From: Pseudomonas sihuiensis
GTDB taxonomy: Bacteria > Pseudomonadota > Gammaproteobacteria > Pseudomonadales > Pseudomonadaceae
NCBI RefSeq assembly: GCF_900106015.1
Contig: NZ_LT629797.1
Location: forward strand, 3,844,001-3,908,000
Direction: 5' to 3'
Length of the DNA: 64,000 bases
This document shows, one piece after another, positions 58,065 to 64,000 of this stretch; the stretch's first letter is position 1, and each line of letters begins with the position of its first letter. The translations under genes were made by a program, and so were the position numbers. The notes under the pieces were generated by a model, which saw only the letters and a program-made list of their open reading frames with translations, was not told where the DNA came from and made no database searches.

Positions 58065-58764
58065 GGAACACCGTGCCGTCGGCGCTGGCATCGACGGCGC
58101 TACCCTGCAGCGTGCCGACGATGTTGCGGATCGCACAATCGCGCACCAGATCCCAGTCGTGGGTAACCAACAACGCGGCGATCTGGAAACGCTGGACGAT
58201 TTCGATGATCAGCTCGAACAAGCGTTGCGCCTGCAGAGGATCGAGCGCTGCGGTCGGCTCGTCGGCCAGCAGCAGGTCGGGCTCATGGGCGATCGCGCGG
58301 ACGAAAGATACGCGCTGGCGCTCGCCGATCGACAGTTGCGCCGGCAGCTTGCCCAGCAAGGGTTGCAGGCACAGACGAGAGATGGCCTCGTCGACCAACT
58401 CGCTCTTGCCAGGTAGACCGAGCATGCGCCGGGGCAACTCGATATTCTGCCGCACACTGAGAAACGGCAGCAGACCGCCACTCTGCAACACGAAGCCCAA
58501 ACGCTGAGCGCGAATATCAGCCAATTGCGCCTGGCGGTCATCGCGCAGCAGCGCGGCAACATCCAGCCCATCGGCATCTCCCAGACGGAACTGGCCGAGC
58601 CCATCGGGACGCAGGATCAGACCAATCATTTCCAGCAGCGTGCTCTTGCCACAACCGCTGGCGCCGGTGATTGCCGCCACCTCGCCACGGCCAAGAATCA
58701 GGCGCGGCAAGACGATCTGGTAGTCGCTACCCCGGCGAATGCGCATGTCCTCGATATGCAACAT
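58051..58764 (-). CDS. ABC transporter ATP-binding protein (TagT/LolD-like)
   Basis: A 237-residue ATPase of the MacB/LolD/FtsE group. Walker A is GASGCGKST (about residue 37), signature LSIGERQR (about 144), Walker B LLLADEPTAALDP (about 165) and H-loop VTHDWDLV (about 200). The start MLHIEDMRIRRG at 58764 is chosen because it lies 10 bp after the stop of the vWA gene and matches LolD-type beginnings. It works with the permease encoded after a 14-bp overlap. Confidence 0.9.
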   Translation of the reverse strand: MLHIEDMRIRRGSDYQIVLPRLILGRGEVAAITGASGCGKSTLLEMIGLILRPDGLGQFRLGDADGLDVAALLRDDRQAQLADIRAQRLGFVLQSGGLLPFLSVRQNIELPRRMLGLPGKSELVDEAISRLCLQPLLGKLPAQLSIGERQRVSFVRAIAHEPDLLLADEPTAALDPLQAQRLFELIIEIVQRFQIAALLVTHDWDLVRDCAIRNIVGTLQGSAVDASADGTVFHDAA

Positions 58765-58774
58765 GACCCAAGTC

Positions 58775-60763
58775 CTAAGGCAAAGCCTCCAGCGGCACCG
58801 GGTAAACGTGCTCGCGTGGGTCACTGCCCGGCGCCAGGGATACCCAGCGGTCGGCATCGGCGTTGTAGCGTTGGTAGTACTTGAGCTTGGTGTTCAGGCG
58901 CCGAATGAATTTCTCCTGCTCAAGCCCTTCCATGCCTTTCCAGGTTTCCTCGTCGAGGCTGAGCACCTCGCTGAGATAAGGCAGGCCATCAAGGTATTCA
59001 GCCATCAGGCCCATGTCGGCGACCTTGATGGTCTTGTCCTTGAGCTGGTTGGGATCCTTGCCCATGGTCGCGGCCACCGAACGCAGGCGCTCGAACATGT
59101 CGCTGGGCGAGATCAGGCCTTCGTTAGCAGCATCGGCGATCTGCTTGACCACATCGCTAAGGTCGCTGAGCTGACTCTTGGTCATCAGCACACGCACGTC
59201 GGTAGTGGGTACATCCTGACGCACGAAGTCACGGTCACTGATCCACGCCTGAAACACCGGCGGCGCACTGGCGCCGGTCTTTTCGCCGAGGTAGGCCAGA
59301 CGCATGGCGTGTCCGAGCAACTCGGCATCCTCGGCCAAAGCGGCATCGCCACCTTTGCCGGATTTCGCCTTGGCGTACTCCGCATCGGCACCCAACGCGC
59401 TACCAGCCGCCATGTCGCCGCGATAGGCCGCCTTGACCTGTGCAGTGATGGCATCACCAAGGCTGTCGACCATTTTGCCGAAGCTCTCGACGTTTCCGGC
59501 ATCCACCGGGTAGTACAACGGCTTATTGAGGAAAGCGTTGGTCGACAAATCCGTGTACTGCGCCTCGGCCGAAGCATGGTTCTTCGAACCGCTCGGGGTC
59601 TTCAAGTGCAGGCTGTAGATCGCCACGCCACGGTACTTGGCCTCCAGACGCACCTGGTCGGCGTTCAGGCCAGTGGACGACAGCTTGCTGTCACCATCGA
59701 CTGCGCCCGCATCGGTAACCAGTACGATGTAGCGTGCACCGAACTCATTCCATTTGACCTGATCCAGCGCCTGCATCACGCCGGCGTAGGTGTCTTCGTC
59801 GTAACTGCTGCTGGACGCAGTAGCCGGTTTGAGCTCGGCGACCTTGGCCAGGAAGTCTTTACCGTCCTTGACCGTGCTCGGGTCGACGTACATCTTGCTG
59901 ACGTATTCAAGCTTGGGCACTTCCTTGGTGCTGGAGCGGTAGGCGACTAAACCGAACTTGACCTGATCCAGCAGGTTTTCCTGCTCGACGTGGTCGTAGA
60001 TACGCTTTACCGCCTCACGGGTACGGTCGATGTACGGCCCCATGGAAATGGTCGAGTCGATGACGAACACCACGGCGGCGCTGAACCCCTTGAGCGTATT
60101 GGCATCGGCCTTGGCGTTTTTGTCCGCGCTCTGCTTGTCGGCCGACTCCGCCTCACTCACCGAAGCGACGTTGAGCAGGCGCACCTGGAAACCCTTCTCG
60201 GTGAAGGTTTCCTCTGCTTCCAGCACCGGCAACAGATAGAAGTTCTTCGCCAGATCCACCGCGTAATCCGGCTCGCGGGCAACCACAGCCGGATCACGGC
60301 CCTTGGCCTTCATGTTGGCCAGAATCGGCTTGAGCAGTGGCGCCGGGTCGTCCTTGGCGAAGAGCTGTTCGAGGCTGTCCTTGTCACGGAAGAACAGCAG
60401 CGGATCACGACCAGCCGGGTTGGTCAGGGCCAGGGTCATCTGCATCTTCCACGGTACGGCGCAGTCGCCCTTGATCCAGCCGACGGTCTTGCCATAGCTG
60501 TCAGGGCCGACCTTCAGCCACTCGGCGTTGCCGGCCTGCTCACGCTGGTATACGTAAAAGCGGGTGAATGCTGGCTGCATCTTACCGCCACTAGCGCCAG
60601 CACTATCGCCAAGCTGGCAGGTCGGCGTGGTCAGCACGCGCTGGTAGAGGGTCTTCTTGCCTTCCTGCAGCAGCGGTTTGTCTGCCGCCATCAGTGGCGC
60701 TGCTGCGCTCAGCAGCAGGCCGGCAAACAACAGCTTGGCGCCTGGGGCGGTGAGCATGGTCAT
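58775..60763 (-). CDS. Exported vWA-domain protein
   Basis: A 662-residue protein with a signal peptide (LLFAGLLLSAAAPLMAAD, cleavage about residue 28). About 200 residues precede a vWA domain (residues about 235-430) with the MIDAS motif VIDSTISMG, FGLVAYR and LVTDAGAVDG. The C-terminal 200 residues are helical. It is expected in the periplasm or at the outer membrane, where metal-dependent adhesion to a partner is the usual vWA role. The start at 60763 overlaps the stop of the gene before it (ATGA). No close family name recalled. Confidence 0.8.
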   Translation of the reverse strand: MTMLTAPGAKLLFAGLLLSAAAPLMAADKPLLQEGKKTLYQRVLTTPTCQLGDSAGASGGKMQPAFTRFYVYQREQAGNAEWLKVGPDSYGKTVGWIKGDCAVPWKMQMTLALTNPAGRDPLLFFRDKDSLEQLFAKDDPAPLLKPILANMKAKGRDPAVVAREPDYAVDLAKNFYLLPVLEAEETFTEKGFQVRLLNVASVSEAESADKQSADKNAKADANTLKGFSAAVVFVIDSTISMGPYIDRTREAVKRIYDHVEQENLLDQVKFGLVAYRSSTKEVPKLEYVSKMYVDPSTVKDGKDFLAKVAELKPATASSSSYDEDTYAGVMQALDQVKWNEFGARYIVLVTDAGAVDGDSKLSSTGLNADQVRLEAKYRGVAIYSLHLKTPSGSKNHASAEAQYTDLSTNAFLNKPLYYPVDAGNVESFGKMVDSLGDAITAQVKAAYRGDMAAGSALGADAEYAKAKSGKGGDAALAEDAELLGHAMRLAYLGEKTGASAPPVFQAWISDRDFVRQDVPTTDVRVLMTKSQLSDLSDVVKQIADAANEGLISPSDMFERLRSVAATMGKDPNQLKDKTIKVADMGLMAEYLDGLPYLSEVLSLDEETWKGMEGLEQEKFIRRLNTKLKYYQRYNADADRWVSLAPGSDPREHVYPVPLEALP

Positions 60764-61785
60764 TTCTTCAGCTCCTCCAGCCGCTGGCTGGCATCCTGAT
60801 TGTCCGGATCGTTGTTCACAGCAATCTCGTACCAATACATCGCGGTTTCAGCGTCAGCCGCCTCGATGCAACCACCGCTGGAGTAATGCGCCGGGTCGTA
60901 CTCGCGGGCATAGGCATAGGCAATGGCGGCATCGCCCGACTGCGCCTTGTGCGCATACAGACGCTGCACCACGCCACAGCGCTTGGCATCCTTGGCAACG
61001 GCAATCACCTCCAGCACCTGTTCGCTGGATGGATTGGACTTCAGGCAGGCCTGGATGAAAGATAAATCCTCCCTGGCATCAGACAGGGCTTGCGCACTGC
61101 ACCCGGCCATCGCCCCTACCACTGGAGCCGGCGTGTCGCTTGGGGTGATATCGGTCGACGGCGCACGCAGCAGGAACCACCAGGCCGCAACTGCCAGGGC
61201 CAGGATGAGCAGTACGGTGACCAAGATCAGTGGCAGCTTGCTGCCTTTCTTTGCCACCGGGATCTGAGGTGGTGGAGCAGACGGCGCTTCGACAACCAAG
61301 GGCTCGGACACGGGTGCTGAAATCACCTCAGACGCAGGCGCAGGTGGCTCGGGCAGTACTTCTGGAACAACCGGTACGATGTCCTGCTCGGGCTCGGCCT
61401 TGCGCTCAACCTTCTTCTCGTCATGCGTCGAGTTGCCCGCGGCCTTGGAGGACAGAATGGTGCCAAGGATGCGCAGCACCCCTTTGTCGCTGCCGTCCTC
61501 GTTACGCAGTTGCAGCATGTAGGCCATCTGAGGATCAAGCATCAGTGGGTCGATCAGCCAGGGGCCGACCTCGCCACTGAGTTTTTCATCGACCAGATGC
61601 AAGCCACCGAGCGCGTGCCAGGATGGGCTCGTATCCCATTCGCCGTTTTCACCGAGGTAGCGGCCATCCTGATTGCGCTGCACGGTCAGTTCGAGGGCGT
61701 CACTGCCCTCCTGCCAACCATGTACGGTCAGCTCTCCATGACCCGGTTGGCCGCTCTGCGCAGCCTTCAGTTCGATTCTCAGCAT
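60760..61785 (-). CDS. Single-span membrane protein of the Srf-type operon
   Basis: A 341-residue protein in three parts: a cytosolic N-terminal domain (residues 1-115, LTVQRNQDGRYLGENGEW), a charged linker rich in Pro/Glu (about 125-195), one membrane helix (LPLILVTVLLILALAVAAWWF, near residue 205) and a periplasmic C-terminal domain with Sel1/TPR-like helices (YARQY-like YAYAREYDPAHYSSGGC, TAMYWYEIAVNNDPDNQDA). It lies 3 bp after srfC and overlaps the vWA gene by 4 bp. It could link the cytosolic SrfC protein to the periplasmic vWA protein. No named family recognised. Confidence 0.75.
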   Translation of the reverse strand: MLRIELKAAQSGQPGHGELTVHGWQEGSDALELTVQRNQDGRYLGENGEWDTSPSWHALGGLHLVDEKLSGEVGPWLIDPLMLDPQMAYMLQLRNEDGSDKGVLRILGTILSSKAAGNSTHDEKKVERKAEPEQDIVPVVPEVLPEPPAPASEVISAPVSEPLVVEAPSAPPPQIPVAKKGSKLPLILVTVLLILALAVAAWWFLLRAPSTDITPSDTPAPVVGAMAGCSAQALSDAREDLSFIQACLKSNPSSEQVLEVIAVAKDAKRCGVVQRLYAHKAQSGDAAIAYAYAREYDPAHYSSGGCIEAADAETAMYWYEIAVNNDPDNQDASQRLEELKK

Positions 61786-61788
61786 GAC

Positions 61789-63999
61789 TTATTCCGTCCG
61801 ATCCGCATGCAGAGTGGCGAGCACCTTGCCCAGCGCCTCGTTCTGCTCCGGTGTGATTTCTCGGCCGGCACTGTGACCGGCATTGTCTTCAGCGATCTTG
61901 GCCAACGCCACCAGCCAGTCGCCGACATAGTTGCGCGTGTGTTCCAGGGGTTGCGCCGGCAGTTCCGGCAACTTGCCGGGGAAGATAACCGGCGGCGCCT
62001 GGAATAGCTTGGCGCCACGCTCGATGCGGCTGTCGGGACGCTGCTCCTGCGGTGACTCGATGAACCCTAGCCAGCCGATGAAATCGCCCAGCACGGTTTT
62101 CGCGGTGAGCACCTGACGTCCGGCCAGCTGCTCGCGTTTGGTGCCAATCTGCTCGGTACTGACGATGGCCTGCAGCAGGCGTGTTTGTAGGTCGAGGCGA
62201 CTAGCGCCGGTGATGAGCTCATCAACCAGAGCCTCGACCGCTGGCTTGGAGAAGCCCAGATAGGTCATCAGACGCATGTCTTCAGGCAGGTGGCGCAGGT
62301 GGCTTATCCACTCACGCAGTACGGCCTGGGCGAAACGTGCATCGCTACCGCTGGAGCGCAGCGGTAAGGCATTGCTCGACGAGCGAGGCGCCGACTCGCT
62401 GTCGCCGAACAGATCAAAACCATCGTCGTGTCCCAGGTCATCACCCAGGTTGAGCGCCCCCCCGCTCACAACACCGCTGCTTCCACTATCGCTCACCAGA
62501 GCAGTAGGTTCTTCGTCATCGGCGCGCAGGTACAGACCCCGAACCAGATCGTCAGGCAATTGCATTCTCTGCAACAGTTCACCCAGCAGAATGCGCCGCG
62601 GCCAGACCGCGTCGAAGATCTGCTTGGCGATCTTGCGCTTCTTCTCCAGCTCGCCGGCGCCTTCTGCCTGATACCAGTGGCCAAGCCGGTTTTCCAGCAG
62701 ATGCAGTACATCATCGAGCTGTTCACGAATACGCCCCAGCTTGACCTCGCGCAGCGCCACGCCACGCAGGTACTGGCTGATACGGCCCATGCCGCCATCG
62801 TTCAGCTCCAGCATCGCGTCCCAGGCCTGCTGCGGCTGGTTGACGTGGCGCTGTACAGTTTCGTCTTCGACGAAGGTACTGCGCATCAGCCCCAACGAAT
62901 CCTCGGCAGCGGCGTTGATACCGATCTCTTCACCAGCCTGCACGTCGAGGAAGGTCACCTTCATGCGCGGTTTGCGCACCAGGAAGGTGTTATCGAAGGG
63001 CTGACCGGCCGTCCACTCCTGCAGCCAGGTGTACTGGCCGAAGCGTTCGAGCATGGTCATCTTCATCATGCCGCCGCTACCCCAACCGAGGCGCAGCAAG
63101 TCTTCGCCCTTGTCCAAGTCGCTACCAATGCGCATGTCGAACATGGTGATGGCCCACAGCAGGCCCGGCTTACGCAGAGCACGCTCTTCGGGCTTGGCGC
63201 CCTGGGTCTTGTCGATCCAGCGGGTCAGTACCGGACCGACAGCGGTGACGTCGGACTGCTTGTTCGATGGCGTACAGACGATCAGCACGTTCATTTCCTG
63301 GCTGTCGGTGTAGCGCTCGAACAAATAGGCAACCTTGCCGCGCAGGATCAGTTGCGCCACCGGGCTGGCTTCGTCGCTGCTCACCGCGCGACGCACGTCA
63401 TCCAACGACTCGACCGACAAGCGGCCGCGATAGCCGGGAAAATCGAGCAGGTCGACCTGCTCGAACAGCGGCTCGCTAGTAGGCTCAACCAACGGGAACA
63501 CCAACTCGACGGTGAGTGCCGCTAGTTGCGCCAGGGACAGCTCGACCGACGCACGCAGCTCGCCGTCGATGAATGGGCGCACGCCGATGCGCTTGTCGCT
63601 GTCCTTGCCCAAGCGCTCGAGCATGTCGACGTTCATGATGCTGTCGGCCTGCGACAGGCCCTTGTCGGTCTGCCGCACCAGGGCATCGAGCGGAGCGAAT
63701 ACGCGATCGGCGTTACCCAAGCTGCCCAGGGTTCTGGCGAAGCTCTGGTAGGCCTCGCTCAACTCGTTGATCTCACCCCAGAAGATCGAGAACAGCCGGG
63801 TGCGATCCTCCACCGCCAGCCAGGGCGCCAGCTCCACGGCCACGGGCCAGTAGTACCCAGCCAGACCACTCAGCGACGCCGGGAAACTGCCTTGCAGGTA
63901 GTCCCACAGGGCCACCACGTCGTCCTCGCTGACTCCGGGCACCGGCTTGAGCTGGCGGCGCTGGCCGAGTTCCTTGAGCAGTTGGCGGATGGCCGCTTC
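61789..63999 (-). CDS. srfC: SrfC-family (virulence factor) protein, 3' part
   Basis: The last 736 residues of a large protein of the SrfC family; the frame stays open to the right edge. A GTPase-like G3 motif LLDFPGYRG lies near residue 185 of this fragment and a possible G4 region CTPSNKQSD near 245, which suggests a dynamin-like GTPase whose P-loop is outside the window. Long helical segments follow (VALREVKLGRIREQLDDVLH; RLGHWYQAEGAGELEKKRKI). The name comes from SsrB-regulated srf genes of Salmonella; a virulence role here is not shown. srfB would be expected upstream. Confidence 0.8.
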   Translation of the reverse strand, partial: EAAIRQLLKELGQRRQLKPVPGVSEDDVVALWDYLQGSFPASLSGLAGYYWPVAVELAPWLAVEDRTRLFSIFWGEINELSEAYQSFARTLGSLGNADRVFAPLDALVRQTDKGLSQADSIMNVDMLERLGKDSDKRIGVRPFIDGELRASVELSLAQLAALTVELVFPLVEPTSEPLFEQVDLLDFPGYRGRLSVESLDDVRRAVSSDEASPVAQLILRGKVAYLFERYTDSQEMNVLIVCTPSNKQSDVTAVGPVLTRWIDKTQGAKPEERALRKPGLLWAITMFDMRIGSDLDKGEDLLRLGWGSGGMMKMTMLERFGQYTWLQEWTAGQPFDNTFLVRKPRMKVTFLDVQAGEEIGINAAAEDSLGLMRSTFVEDETVQRHVNQPQQAWDAMLELNDGGMGRISQYLRGVALREVKLGRIREQLDDVLHLLENRLGHWYQAEGAGELEKKRKIAKQIFDAVWPRRILLGELLQRMQLPDDLVRGLYLRADDEEPTALVSDSGSSGVVSGGALNLGDDLGHDDGFDLFGDSESAPRSSSNALPLRSSGSDARFAQAVLREWISHLRHLPEDMRLMTYLGFSKPAVEALVDELITGASRLDLQTRLLQAIVSTEQIGTKREQLAGRQVLTAKTVLGDFIGWLGFIESPQEQRPDSRIERGAKLFQAPPVIFPGKLPELPAQPLEHTRNYVGDWLVALAKIAEDNAGHSAGREITPEQNEALGKVLATLHADRTE

Positions 64000-64000
64000 G

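Noticed and set aside
52201..64000. Srf-type operon considered as part of a type VI secretion cluster
   Set aside because: No TssB/C, ClpV, VgrG, Hcp or IcmF-like gene is in the window; only the TagQRST-like component types are shared.

Overview
The window looks like a chromosomal segment of a Pseudomonas species (Gammaproteobacteria). It is GC-rich, with dense short-gap operons. Its first 20 kb follows the gene order I know from P. aeruginosa around spoT, oxyR-recG, rubB, phoBR and ubiA-ubiC. The rRNA genes have Pseudomonas-like lengths and ends. I cannot name the species from the sequence alone.

Layout. (1) 1-20.1 kb is core housekeeping: the 3' part of spoT, ridA, a lipoprotein, a LysE exporter, an AAA nucleotide-binding protein, an AraC regulator, a dehydratase/epimerase, oxyR, recG, a YbaK-HDOD fusion, an HU protein, rubredoxin reductase, an outer-membrane protein, a CNNM/CBS protein, phoB-phoR with a likely Pho box, a secreted repeat protein, ubiA and ubiC. 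(2) 20.4-34.9 kb is a second, lateral-type flagellar cluster. A sigma-54 activator of the LafK type is followed by fliEFGHIJ, flgM and flgN on the minus strand. fliMNPQR-flhB-flhA runs divergently on the plus strand. It encodes the MS ring, C ring and export apparatus plus FlgM/FlgN, but no rod, hook, flagellin or motor gene is present in the window. A PilZ gene lies just beyond flhA. (3) 35.6-41.3 kb is a complete rRNA operon on the minus strand (16S, tRNA-Ile, tRNA-Ala, 23S, 5S), with three tandem promoters, boxA sites and a terminator. (4) 41.4-48.3 kb holds a glutarate/glutaryl-CoA module (CoA-transferase, gcdH, divergent gcdR) and the three-gene proton-translocating transhydrogenase operon (pntAA-pntAB-pntB). 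(5) 48.6-52.1 kb has two DUF1127 small proteins, two DUF2388 exported proteins and a large DUF4105 protein with an HExxH-like motif. (6) 52.2-64.0 kb is a tightly packed minus-strand operon with its 5' end beyond the window. It encodes an SrfC-like protein (partial) with a GTPase-like DxPG motif, a single-span membrane protein, a vWA protein, an ABC ATPase, an FtsX-like permease, a SUMF1-fold exported protein, two coiled-coil lipoproteins and a membrane-anchored SrfA-like vWA protein.

The most interesting part is region 6. Its ATPase-permease-SUMF1 protein-lipoprotein run has the same four component types, in collinear order, as the TagT-TagS-TagR-TagQ envelope signalling module of type VI secretion. 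Here it sits among Srf-type and vWA proteins instead of T6SS genes. This suggests a trans-envelope sensing or assembly machine whose function I cannot state from sequence. The partial lateral flagellar cluster, with a FliM that lacks the CheY-binding N-terminus and a degenerate receiver on its activator, is the second point of interest.
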